This document shows, one piece after another, positions 8,925 to 18,860 of a DNA stretch of 64,000 bases (its first letter is position 1; each line of letters opens with the position of its first letter). The stretch is from positions 186,001 to 250,000 of the forward strand of contig JAPQWV010000630.1 in assembly GCA_027422505.1 (NCBI GenBank). The letters are read 5' to 3'. The notes under the pieces were generated by a model. The model made no database searches. It saw only the letters and a program-made list of their open reading frames with translations, and was not told the DNA's origin. The position numbers and the translations under genes are program-made. The DNA comes from Craterostigma plantagineum. Taxonomy: Eukaryota; Streptophyta; Magnoliopsida; Lamiales; Linderniaceae.

Positions 8925-11420
8925 TCACGGGGCATTGCGCCAGCGGTCGTTCATGTCGTGCAGCCTGTCTCTGTAGCGCTCAGTCTGCTCCTGGTCGTGG
9001 AGCTGCAGCGTAGCTAGCATCTCCGTGCTCAAGGCATACATCGAGCTGTACCACTGCACACATAATTGATACATATAAAATTTGATTAAACATTCAAATA
9101 TTTAAAATCCAAATCACATTAAATTACGTACGTAGTCGGTATGGCTGCTCGGGGGGATGCCGCCCGAAGAGGATCCTGACTCCGACGAAAACAGACGAGG
9201 ATGAGAATGCCGCTCGTACCAGTCCATGTAACCTTCAACGGTCTCACCAAGGTACTCTAAGGTACTCCGGCTGATGTATGACAGGTTGAGGATGTACGCG
9301 TAAGGGAACTGCCGCCAAGCAAATTCTGCTGCATCGCCAGAATGGTGCACCTTATACCTCGACGGGTCTGCTGGCATATACGCCTTCTGCGGCGGTGTCA
9401 TCGGCGGCGGGATGTGTTGCACGTAACCCAGCTGGCGCAACACTCTAGAGGGTACGTAGGGCTCCACGATGTCGCGATATCTAACCCAACCCACGAAAAG
9501 AGTCCTCAGGTGCTGCGCCGCTGGATCGGGACCGTACGGCAACCAAGCAACCTGATAACAATTTATTTTGTATTACATAATTGTCGTGAATATGGAATAT
9601 AAATTATTAAAATACCTCGCTCGCTGTCATCATGTCTAGCTGACGGCGGATCTCAATTAACCGGTGTCCCGTCCGCTCGACCTGAGATACGGACCACATG
9701 CGTGATCGTGCATGGCCAGGCTCCACATGATGGGGTAGACGGTGTGGGCGGAAGCATGAGAAGTACTCGTAGATCCACGCCTGTAGTAACGACAGGCACC
9801 CAGCTAAACCCCTTGCATCCGCTCGGCTTGCGAGCCCAAGCTGTCGATAGAGGTAAGCAAGAGCGGCCGAACCCCACGAATAACCACTGGCAGATGGCAG
9901 GGAGCGATAGAACTCGTACATGATGTCGGGCTTCACCCGATTCCCGCTCTTGTCGACGAACAGGGTCGACCCCAATAGAATCCACAGCCAAGCGATGGCC
10001 TGGAATCCCTCCGGCCGACCCTCCCGCATCCTCTGCATCACGTCTTTCGACGCAACCGACCCTGCTCTCCAAAATTCCCTCAGGGCGTCTGCGGAGACGC
10101 CCATAATCTCCCTCGCCGCGATCTGCTGGTCGCCGGCGTCCGGGGTGCCCGAAACCATCGTCCCGTCGATCGGGATACGGAGGATCTGCTCGACGTCGTG
10201 GAGCATGATCGTCATCTCCCCCCACGGCATGTGGAAGGTGTTCGTGTCGGGGTGCCAGCGCTCCACAAAAGCGCACAGAAGAGGCTGGTCCAAGTGTACG
10301 AGCATGGCATCTCCGAGGTGTAAGAGGCCTGTGCCATCGATCTCGCTCTGTGTCTCCGGCGGGAATTGGCAGTACCACTGCTTAAGCTGCCGAAGCACTA
10401 ACGCCCGCCCCTCGCACTTCAGCACGGGCCTCTCCTCCTCACCCATCCAGATGCGGGGCGCGATGTGCCCCAAGTAACTAGGGATCACCTCGCCATCTTG
10501 CGGACCACCTGGCTGTGGCCCCTGCACCCTCCAGGAATCGTCATCTACGACCCTGAAGCGCTTGCTCTCTATTTTATTTTTTAGGAATACCACATAAATA
10601 AATCTAATTTTTGCTACGATAGTTAAGACACGACATCGCAAGTCAGTTTATAATGAAGAAGGGATGTACCTGAGGAGACCGGTATCGCATCGTCGTCGGA
10701 TGACTGAAACGATGCCGCATCGTATGGCACCTCCTCATCCGCATGCGCCTCCTCCTCTACGTTCGGATCGTATTCCGCATACACGGAATGCGAATCACCC
10801 GCTCGCTGCCGCCTCGCCTCCTCCCGTTCCCTACGAACGGAAGCATCAACGCCGCGCGCCCTCGTATGACGCTCTCCAGATCCCTCTAACGAGGGGGATC
10901 TGCTGCTCCCTCCGAGTAGGGACTTCCCACCCAGTGCCTGCAATTAGATAATTTTTAAAAATAAAAAAATAAAAAAATTTGGACCGAAATCAAATTTCGG
11001 TCGGTCCATGACCTGACCGAAATTCTACTTCGGTCAGATAACGGCCGACCGAAATCCGATTTCGGTCGGCGAGTTTCCGACCGAAATCGGATTTCGGTCG
11101 GTACCAGCACGACCGAACAATTACTTCGGTCGGCCAACTCCCGACCGAAACATGATTTCGGTCGTCCAGTGTCGTGACCGAAATCGGATTTCGGTCACGA
11201 CCCCGGCCGACCGAAATCAGATTCGATCGACCAAGTCACGACCGAAATCGGATTTCGGTCGTGCCGTTTTTCGTCCGAGTTCGCGTCCGATCAACCGTTT
11301 TCCGGCCTATTTCGACCCGTTTTCGACAATCTATCTGAATACGAATGAATTTTACGACAATTTTCTTACCAATCGTGAGAGCACCCCCTTTCCTTTTCCC
11401 TTTCCTTTTCCTCGTTCCAT
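8925..11420 (-). CDS. Plant mobile domain (PMD) protein, MULE-borne
   Basis: Five exons: 11420-11370, 10937-10670, 10568-9616, 9551-9132, 9053-8925, all with GT..AG introns and matching phases, giving 606 residues. Exon 1 encodes a short basic leader (MERGKGKGKGKGVLSRL). The next exon is acidic and Ser/Arg-rich. Exon 3 carries the PMD hallmark: LCAFVERWHPDTNTFHMPWG, EMTI, then LRIPIDG, followed by FLAYLYRQLGLASRA-type and Trp-rich segments. Exon 4 has VGWVRYRDIVEPYVPSRVLRQLGYVQ and a FAWRQFP stretch; exon 5 ends WRNAP. PMDs occur in host proteins MAIN/MAIL1, which help silence transposons, and in transposons; their biochemical role is unknown. Here the gene occupies the mudrB position. Intron 1 contains the right palindrome array. 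No break is visible. Confidence 0.88.
10982..11260. repeat. Right periodic palindrome array (nine units)
   Basis: Nine 21-bp near-palindromes start at 10982, 11015, 11047, 11079, 11111, 11143, 11176, 11208/9 and 11240, so the period is 32-33 bp throughout. The ideal unit pairs GACCGAAATC with GATTTCGGTC around one base; several units are exact. Spacers (about 11-12 bp) are all different. The whole array sits in intron 1 of the PMD gene (10938-11369). It mirrors the left array of the same element. Confidence 0.95.
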
Positions 11421-11492
11421 TGCGATTTGCAAATTTCTCTGTTTTTTTGTTTGATTTGGATGTGTGATTTGAAAAGTGTTGCGTAGTAAAGG

Positions 11493-11505
11493 ACTTTAAA
11501 TAGAA
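11493..11505 (-). promoter_or_regulatory. TATA-like box of the PMD gene within the MULE end
   Basis: The minus strand reads TATTTAAAGTCC about 75 bp before the start codon at 11420 and about 125 bp inside the element edge. This agrees with MuDR, whose gene promoters lie in the terminal repeats. Confidence 0.4.
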
Positions 11506-11637
11506 ATTCTTACTTTTTATTATATTTTAGCTTTTTAAATTATTTTAAATAACATAAGGGCAAAATAGTCTTTTTTCAGTCCTTTAGGGGCGGTAACAAG
11601 TAAAAAGGGGCGGTAAATAGTAACTCCCTTTTCTTAT

Positions 11638-13042
11638 TGCATGGTTAAATATTTAAATATATACATTATATGCATACATGTAGATATTTTTTTCATTAAT
11701 ATCAAAATTTTCCACGCAAATATGTTTCTTTCTTCCAATCAAAAGGGTGAAAATTATGAAACTGTGGGCGTTGAGATTCTCCAATAATATTATATACGCA
11801 AAGCTCTATATTTATGTTCAACTGCAATATTTGAATTATTTAATTAGTGTAGTTGCATCGGCATGAAGATTGAAGATGTCAAATACAACAAGTGGAGCAA
11901 AGATATCAAATATCTTAAATCGAAATCATTGGGCCTAATATTAAAGGGCTAACCATTGATTGACTCCTTAGTTAAATTCGGCCCGGTATGAATTATTACA
12001 CATTCACATAAATATGTCTAGAAATGCTGAAAAATGAATCCATTAAGTAAAGAAGTTTTGACACGTAGTTCCAGAAATTGCGATCTGAAAGTTTGGTGAA
12101 GGCAAAAAATCACTTATTCTTGATTTGTAAGATCTGTGAATCATCGAGGCTTGAATTGCAATTGATTTTTCAATCAAATGTTCATGTTACACTTTTCGTT
12201 TTGGTATAACGTAAAGAAATGAAGGTGTAATGATACGTTTGGATTTCGTATTTAAATCAAATGGTGATGCACTTATGCTCCGTTTGGATTCCGCATTTCG
12301 ATTTGAAATTCGAATTACTCACAAATTTTCCTTTTTTGGATTTCGATTGTCCAAATCCAAGGTTCAGTCTAAATGCTTATTATTTGTAGAATGTCAAACT
12401 CCATGTCAAATGATTTCTTTTCAAAATTCAAAAGTTGAGCACGTAATAAGTTTTCGTAAATAATAATAACAGCAATAATAATAAATAATAATAAAACTAA
12501 AAATAATAATATAAAAAATAAAAATAATAATGAGTTTATGTGCGTATCACACATAACTCGCTTGTCGATCATTTCATAAATGTGATGTATAATGAGTTTA
12601 TGTGCGTTTAAATCGAAGAAGATGTGTTATAAGGTTTTACGTCGAGTAAAATGAGATCATTAGCTCTCACGTGTTAAATTTCGTCTAAATTAGCGATTAA
12701 ATTAATCGATGTATCAAAACTGTCCAAAATCGATAACATTGTGGACTAAAAGTGACACTTCGTAATATGGGGACCATAAACGCCTATGCTTCAAACATTG
12801 GGACTAAAAATATGGTTACCCAAGAAATCGAATAATGATATCTAACTTTCTCAACCTATTTCTAAACTTCACAATAAATATACCACCATTCTCATTAAAA
12901 TGTACACATTTATTTAATTATTTCTTGAATTACCGCAAGCCTCTTGAACAGTAGAGAAAAAGAAAAAACTTTGGTTAATTAAGAAGAATACCCAAAGCAC
13001 AAACAACGCAAAATAAATAAATAAATTAATAAAGGAAATATA
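11638..13042. other. Intergenic, AT-rich, no gene seen
   Basis: No frame of interest. A short GCTCCGTTTGGATTC phrase at about 12278-12292 looks like a lone Tourist-type end, but I see no partner. Runs of ATAATAATA occur at 12460-12530. The last 100 bp are the 3' flank of the CLE gene. Confidence 0.5.
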
Positions 13043-13333
13043 TTAATTATGTAAACGATCTGGGCAGCTTGATATCCTCCTCTTATCATCAAGAAAAGTA
13101 CCATCGCCACTATCGCCGTTGTCATTGACAGCTTTCGTAGCACTGCTGGGATGGGACAGTAATCTGCTCTTGAAATACTCTTTGAATATTTCAGTTTGAT
13201 TCACTTTTGCCACTACTTTCAGTGGAAATGACCTAATTGCCACTGCCTTGCCAGTGCTTGAGATGTAGGTGTGGAATAGTATCGACACGACCAGTACCAA
13301 CAATATAGCAGAAGGATAGAACTGTCTTTTCAT
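13043..13333 (-). CDS. CLE signalling peptide precursor (CLE43-like)
   Basis: 96 residues. I chose the Met of MKRQFYPSAILL because a hydrophobic signal segment (about residues 6-22) follows at once; a Met ten codons upstream (13363) is less likely. The precursor has a variable middle and ends exactly in a C-terminal CLE box, RRISSCPDRLHN, preceded by DDK. CLE precursors are secreted and cut to 12-13 residue peptides that bind CLAVATA1-type receptor kinases. The box resembles Arabidopsis CLE43 (as I recall it, RRIPSSPDRLHN), with Ser at the usually conserved Pro4 and a Cys at position 6, both unusual. An acceptor-like TTTTGCAG just before the Met hints at an intron in the 5'UTR. Confidence 0.8.
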   Translation of the reverse strand: MKRQFYPSAILLVLVVSILFHTYISSTGKAVAIRSFPLKVVAKVNQTEIFKEYFKSRLLSHPSSATKAVNDNGDSGDGTFLDDKRRISSCPDRLHN

Positions 13334-13470
13334 GCTGCAAAATGGGAATACTTTTCTTGGCATATCTTCTTAGGGTTTGAAGCTTTACCTAATGTTGGGG
13401 TTTTGCACTTCTGCGAAGGATCTAAGATATATTTTTGTCTACCATTTGAACTAGTTTATGAACGATATAT

Positions 13471-13473
<3 letters not shown>

Positions 13474-13537
<64 letters not shown>
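13474..13537. repeat. (GA)32 microsatellite
   Basis: An uninterrupted run of about 32 GA dinucleotides, 140 bp upstream of the CLE start codon, probably in its promoter or leader (a CT tract on the coding strand). Confidence 0.95.
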
Positions 13538-13539
<2 letters not shown>

Positions 13540-13541
<2 letters not shown>

Positions 13542-14030
13542 CATGTTAATTAATGCGTGAGGCGTGTTTATGCTCACTATCATTTGCTTGAAGTTTTCAG
13601 CATTTATGTAGTAGATGGAATGTTTTGTCATGCAAGATTCCAGAGAGGAATAATACCTGTTGAGAAAATATATTATGGCCAGCGAGATATTTGATGATAA
13701 TAGTAATAAAAGCATCGACAAATCATTTATGCCCATTTAAGTGTTAGTAGTTGAATCATTTAATGTCTCTCCTTCTAGTTTGTTTATTGTAAAATAAAGA
13801 ATGATAGACTATATATATGTTTATCAACCCGTAACAAAGAAGAGATTGTTACACAAAATAAAATAAAATTTTGAAGCGTTTTCCGACATATCTCTCCGTA
13901 AAATACGAAGTGGTGTTAGACTTTGCGTCCAAGTTATGTAAAACTTACGATTCGTTTTGACCTAATAGAAAAGCGCGTGCCAGTACGTATAAAAAAGACA
14001 ATTTTCACCAGCGTTTGAGCAAAATAAATT
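13540..14030. other. Intergenic between CLE and the Stowaway MITE
   Basis: Non-coding AT-rich DNA, presumably including the CLE promoter. I see no other feature. Confidence 0.5.
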
Positions 14031-14031
14031 A

Positions 14032-14271
14032 CTACCTCCGTCCCGTTATTTTTATCACATGTATTGGTGTGCATGGATATTAAGGTGGTATTATTATATT
14101 AATATAGTATAATGAAAAGGTAATAAAGTGTGTATTTTGACACGTCTTTTAAGAATATTTAATATTATTTTATTGATTGTTTGTGATAATTTTTTACTAA
14201 AAAGAAATGTGATAAAATTAGTGGGACGCCCGAAATGACAAAATGTGATAAAATTAATGGGACGGAGGTAA
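14032..14271. mobile_element. Stowaway MITE (Tc1/mariner)
   Basis: Ends CTACCTCCGTCCC and GGGACGGAGGTAA are inverted, and flanking TA dinucleotides (14030-14031 and 14272-14273) match the TA target duplication of Stowaway. It is 240 bp, AT-rich, with an internal echo of its own right end at about 14210-14232. Confidence 0.9.
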
Positions 14272-14593
14272 TATCAATTATAGTAATAAAACTTGTCCCA
14301 ATTAATGAACGCTTAGCTCAATAGTCGACTTTCAGCGGGCTGCGGGCATCTACACACAATACAAATGATAATGCCGTAGTATCAACCTTGAAATTTCCTC
14401 TCTCGAACACTATTTTTCTTCAATGTATTTTATACATCGTTGTATGACCTATAGCCCACGTAGTCCCCATTATCAGTCATCTCTTACCGTTGAAAACAAT
14501 GTTTGCTAAGTTTTATAAATTGAAAACATTGATCCATGCTCGTATATAAAACAATTAGGACAACTTAATCTATTAAACAAAAATCACAAACAG

Positions 14594-15028
14594 ATGAATC
14601 GTCTAAATGCTCTTACCCCAAACATTGCAGCCTTAATATTAGGTTTATTTCTTCTCATTACCGCTAATATATTTTTCATTACAGAAGCAGATCCAGACAC
14701 AACCATCACGTATCTTGCGTGCAACACAAATAGGTGGAGAACAGGCGACCCTTACGGGCAAAATGTCTACAATACCCTCGATGATCTGGCTATTCAGACT
14801 CCTATGGATGCGACAAGGGCAAAGTATGTGACAAACTTATATCAAGGAACAACCGTCTATGGATACGCTAACTGCACTAACCAAAACCTGAGTCAAGACG
14901 AATGCTTTGAGTGTTTATCGGAGGGTGGCGATATTCTTGCTCATAGGAATTGTGCCTTCTCCGTTGGCGCAGAGGTTGTAATGGTGGATTGCCACTTGAG
15001 ATACGAGAATTATCCGTTCGCCGTTTAA
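14594..15028 (+). CDS. Ginkbilobin-like single-DUF26 secreted protein
   Basis: 144 residues in one exon. A hydrophobic leader (about residues 12-31) precedes one DUF26 (stress-antifungal/Gnk2) domain. Family landmarks are YLACNTNRW, the Cys cluster NCTNQNLSQDECFEC, RNCAFSVGAEVVMVDCHLRYE and the ending YPF. The cluster reads C-X9-C-X2-C here instead of the usual C-X8-C-X2-C, a one-residue insertion. Ginkbilobin relatives are apoplastic mannose-binding antifungal proteins; longer relatives form receptor kinases, but no kinase follows. A broken tandem copy lies 4 kb downstream with matching 5' DNA. The start is the first Met of the frame, shared in position by the copy. Confidence 0.85.
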   Translation: MNRLNALTPNIAALILGLFLLITANIFFITEADPDTTITYLACNTNRWRTGDPYGQNVYNTLDDLAIQTPMDATRAKYVTNLYQGTTVYGYANCTNQNLSQDECFECLSEGGDILAHRNCAFSVGAEVVMVDCHLRYENYPFAV

Positions 15029-15709
15029 TTTCAGATCACACTCGTTCAGGGCGCATTAGATGATATTAATAATGTTTTATTTGGTTGACTCTAGTCATTC
15101 TTAGGACCAAGCGCCTACCGCTGTGCCAAAAGCTATAGTTAATGGTGCGGGTGCAACTCTAATCTTTAAGCCGCAAAGCAGCCAACATCAGAGGTTCATG
15201 TTTCATTTGAAAAGTAAATGAACAGTCTATTGTGTAATAAAAATTACTTGTTGGTATGGAAGGAAAAACGATTTCCATTGTGTAAGTTACTCGCTATATT
15301 TTGCAAAAGGAAACTTGCAAGATTCTTCTTATATTAGTAAATACTACATTATAGATTATATTCCTAAAATACCAAAATATAAATGAACACGAATTTACCA
15401 ATGGAGATGAGGAAGTTTGCATGTACGAAGTCAAGATCAGTTGGCGAATAGTTTCACAAAGGCAATAGCGATGGAGCCGTTCGAGAATTCAGAATAAGAT
15501 TGGAATGCGATAAAGAACAATCAATCTCGGAGTGGATGTTAGAAAAATAAGCTTAATCATCATTATGAAGAGACAATTAAATGAACATCGATGATAACGA
15601 GGAGACAGTCAAACCATGTCAACGAGAAGACAGTCAAATCGAGACCAAGCAGTAAAACTAAAATTTCAGTTCGTGCTCTTCATATGTCTTTCTTGTATTA
15701 AGATCTATT
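15029..15709. other. Intergenic after the DUF26 gene
   Basis: No coding frame or repeat that I can name. Scattered direct repeats of AGACAGTCAAA occur near 15590-15640. Confidence 0.45.
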
Positions 15710-16170
15710 TGTTGGAGTGTCATAACATCGAATAAATATAAAACAATATGATATGTATATAAACATGTGAGAAATTGATTTTAGTGCAATGAGCATGGTC
15801 GAACACGTGATCAAGAGTAATAGTGGATCAAGAATCAAGTCCAAATACGATGCGGATGATTTGTCTTTGGTCATTGCAACGATTGATGCTTTTGTTAGAA
15901 GTATTTCTGACATTAATTGCCATCATAAGATGTGCTTGTTGGGCGAAAACGACAGCACAATATGATATCGGACAAGGAAAGCCCATTTGACGACCTTTTG
16001 TTTAAGTAGAGGATTGTTGGGTATCATTACATCGGATAAATTAAACATTTGTGAGCTACATATAAGCACGTACAAAATATTAAACTGGCTCGGTATATAA
16101 TAATTGGCTTGGATGAATATATTGGAGATGATGGTTGGCTGTCTTACGAGAAACGAATAACTACGATTTA
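15710..16170 (+). mobile_element. Decayed TRIM-like LTR pair
   Basis: Two similar starts, TGTTGGAGTGTC at 15710 and TGTTGGGTATCA at 16015, are each followed by ACATCG(A/G)ATAAAT and a TATATAA/ATATAAGC word. This is the same LTR opening as the TRIM at 25830-26736, in the other orientation. A purine stretch (AAGTAGAGGAT) precedes the second start like a polypurine tract. A poor match to a Met-tRNA primer site (GTGGATCAAGAATC, 15824) lies between. Right end uncertain. Confidence 0.45.
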
Positions 16171-16207
16171 ACTATCACAGGTAAGAAACATCGCCTCTAA
16201 AATTTGT

Positions 16208-16410
16208 CTTTATGGAGGTTCGGCTCAATAGTCGTCGGGCATCTATTTATCATACAAAGTAACAAATGCCGTAGACTCAACCTTGATATTTTCCCCCTCT
16301 AAGCAATAAATAATTCAACTTGTTTTGCAATGTTTGTACATCGTTGTATGGCCTTTGGTTTACCTATAGTCTCCAGTTCCTGCTGAGGAAGTTACTGAGT
16401 ATATTATATA
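16208..16410. repeat. Duplicated DUF26 upstream region, part 1
   Basis: This segment parallels 14307-14480 in order (GCTCAATAGTCG, GGGCATCTA, TGCCGTAG.CTCAACCTTG, ACATCGTTGTATG). It is continued at 18427, after the hAT insertion. It shows that the promoter and gene were duplicated together. Confidence 0.75.
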
Positions 16411-18426
16411 CAGGGGCGGATCCAGAACTATATACTCGGGGGGCCGTGAAGAATAAATAGAATACGCAAAGCTAAATTTAATATATCGTCAATACAAAAA
16501 CAATAGTTTGAACGACAATGATTAAGCATAAGAAATAAATCTTTCTAACCAAAAGGAATTCGACGTTCTTTTAGATTTTCGAAGTCCTCAATAATGGTTT
16601 CCATGCTCACACTTCTAGCCAATTCTCGCTCAATATATACTATTAATGCGTCAGAGAGAAAATCATCCTCCATTTTACTTCGAAGCCGAGTTTTCACGAT
16701 ATTCATTGCAGAAAATGAGCATTCTGTAGTAGCAGTAGAAACTGGAAGAGTTAGCACGAGTACAATCACTCAAAAAACAAGATTGTATGTCACAGACTTG
16801 TTAGTCTTCACCAACCATTGGCACAATTCTGAAATAGTTGTAATTTTTTTATAATCACTGCACTTGACTATATTGTACTCGTAGTGCTTCAACTGTATCT
16901 CCAATTGCTCTAACTCATCTTTAGTAAATCCTCCATGTAGAACTTTGAAACTAGTTCACATATATCCCCATTTGCTCTCTTTTGACTCATCGCGGGCTTC
17001 ATCTGCAATTATACAATACTTCGCAACTTCAATTTCTTCACGAATCACATTCTTTCACTCACATAGAAATCACACGAAGTATTTGCTTTTGAATATTGTA
17101 ACTCGTATACTTGGCATTTTTTGGAGCTTTCTCAACCGTCTTCGCAAGTTCGTCATTGTACCCGGTTATGACATCCAAAAACCCAAGAAAATTACCACGA
17201 TTAGATGAGCAAGATCGCTCGTCATGACCTCTAAATGGAATTCTTTGAAGTGCAAGAAATAGTACAACATCAATATGCGCCTTTAGTCGAAGACAATTAA
17301 GTGCAATTTGTTGAGCATCGAAATTGTCAAACCTCCTTGATATATGTTGTGGCTGGTTCATCAAATCCTCACACGCCTTTTCGGCATTACGATGCGGTGA
17401 AGAAATATTGTCCTTTTCTATGTGGATCTGAAAAGCACAAGCTTTTCCGTTTTTGACTTTCTTCCAATTATCAAACCCATCAACAGTAAATTCAGTTTGA
17501 TTTGAACATCCTGATGGCTTGTTAAAAAGATAACATGGAAACCAACACGCTTTATCTTTAGTGGGTGAATACTCCAACCAAGAAAATTGCCGATACCAAG
17601 TAGATTGAAATCTTCGAGGATGCTTAAGATTTTTATTCAGCGGGTACTCTTGAAGGATTGGTTGGTATGCCTAAGCTCGACATACCTCTTCTTGTTGGTT
17701 AATTATATTCCCAAATTTGTCGCCGTACTCCCGAATCACGCTCTAAAGAATTGAGATCAATATCTTCAATTTCTGTATGTTTGAATCTTTTAGGAGGAAT
17801 TTGGGTCGAACGATCGTCGTCATTTGATATCGACGTTGACGAGTTGATTATGGGAGAAGATAGTTCTTCACTTGCCCTTTTCTTTTGAAAAAAATTATCA
17901 ATTGTAGTAGATATTCCCATGAATTATGTGTAATCTATCACCATAAAAATAATAAATTTAGTGTATAATCAAACATGATAAAATATAATACAGAAAACAA
18001 ACAAATACGGAACACAAACAAGAGATAACTCACATATTTTTAGCTTGAATTTCTTCTACAGTTCCGCCAATTTACTGTGGTATTTCTCTAAGCTTCCACT
18101 TATTTATTAGGCAAATAATTGTATTTTTATTGATGGGCCAACGTTCCTTTTTGGGCACCTGAGCAGAGCCAATCAACAATATTTTTTATTAGTTGAAAGC
18201 AAAAACCATTGAATAGAGAGGCCTTCACGAAATTCGAACATGGGACCTGTAATACAAAGGACAAGCTCCTTAACAGTCAAGCTAGGTATGGTTTTCTGAG
18301 TACAACCAAAGCAGAATTTTATATTTACGAGTTATTGATCTATATATATACTAGTAAAATTTTCAAAACTTTTTTTTGGGGGGGGGGGGGGGGGTGGCCC
18401 CCCGGCCCAGAATAGATCCGCCCCTG
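16411..18426 (-). mobile_element. hAT transposon, internally decayed, perfect TSD
   Basis: Ends CAGGGGCGGATCCA and TAGATCCGCCCCTG are inverted; ATTATATA occurs on both sides (16403-16410, 18427-18434), a perfect 8-bp target duplication. Inside are remnants of a minus-strand TTF/ZMYM-type hAT transposase. A 20-base G run lies near the right end (18378-18394). The element is 2,016 bp, too short for an autonomous member, and splits the duplicated DUF26 copy from its upstream DNA. Confidence 0.95.
16545..17920 (-). pseudogene. hAT transposase remnant (TTF-type finger and dimerisation domain)
   Basis: Pieces in order on the minus strand: an N-terminal piece (17920-17699) beginning MGISTTIDNFFQKK; a zinc-finger piece (17577-17059) with CWFPCYLFNKPSG, typical of the TTF-type finger in plant ZMYM/hAT proteins; and a C-terminal hAT dimerisation piece (16769-16545) with TATTECSFSAMNIVKTRLRS. 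Stops and gaps separate them and most of the DDE core is gone, so the protein cannot be active. Confidence 0.85.
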
Positions 18427-18556
18427 ATTATATATCTCTTACCATCGAAAATAATGTTTGCGAGTCTTATAAATTGAAAAGCACTTATAAATGCTAATCA
18501 TCGTATACAACAATTGGGACAACCTAATCTAGTGAAACAAAAAATAACACAAACAG
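18427..18556 (+). repeat. Duplicated DUF26 upstream region, part 2
   Basis: Resumes the duplication after the hAT: TCTCTTACC, AATAATGTTTGC, TTATAAATTGAAAA and AACAGATGACTCGTCTAAA match 14482-14610. It ends at the copy's start codon. Confidence 0.8.
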
Positions 18557-18860
18557 ATGACTCGTCTAAACACTCTTCCCAACACTTTATAGCCGTTATA
18601 GTCAGTTTTATCTTGTTCTTCACAGAAGCTGTTCCAGAAACAAACGTCACAATCATTGAGTGCACCACAAATAGGTGGGCAACAGATGACCCTTATGGAC
18701 AAAGTACGTGACTAACATATATGAAGGAACAACCGTCTATCGATACGCATATTGCACTAAACCAAAACCTTAGTCAAGACCACTGCTACAATTGTGCAGC
18801 GGAAGCTGGCGCTGCTCTTGCTAACGAGTACTGTGCTTTCGCCATCGATGGAGAGTGTTA
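18557..18860 (+). pseudogene. Broken tandem copy of the DUF26 gene
   Basis: The Met at 18557 aligns with the intact gene's start, but the twelfth codon is TAG. A later piece (ETNVTIIECTTNRWATDDPYGQ) keeps the domain start. About 80 bp of the intact gene (roughly 14764-14819) is absent at about 18702, and several shifts follow. The Cys-cluster region is still recognisable to about 18860. The copy is then lost just before a Copia LTR. Confidence 0.85.

Larger units (their letters stand above)
4440..11628. mobile_element. MuDR-like MULE carrying MURA-OTU and a convergent PMD gene
   Basis: About 7.2 kb. Contents in order: left palindrome array (4450-4601), MURA transposase plus OTU exon (+), AT-rich tandem array (7383-8830), PMD gene (-), right palindrome array (10982-11260), and a right terminal promoter region. 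The right edge, read inward, starts GGGAGTTACTATTTACCGCC, a form I associate with plant MULE ends, so I place it at 11628. The outer left terminus is missing or diverged, so a 9-bp TSD cannot be checked. Two convergent genes that start at the ends and finish in the middle is the plan of maize MuDR (mudrA/mudrB), with PMD in the mudrB position. Gene frames are largely open, with one shift at a G run (7006-7015), so the copy is fairly young. Confidence 0.8.

Noticed and set aside
9653..10477. Other-frame ORFs across the PMD exon (both strands)
   Set aside because: The PMD frame has clear family motifs and splice-compatible borders; the others do not.
10982..11260. CRISPR array (regular repeats with unique spacers)
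   Set aside because: Spacers are only 11-12 bp, units are palindromic and variable, and the array lies in an intron of a plant transposon gene with a mirror copy at the other end.
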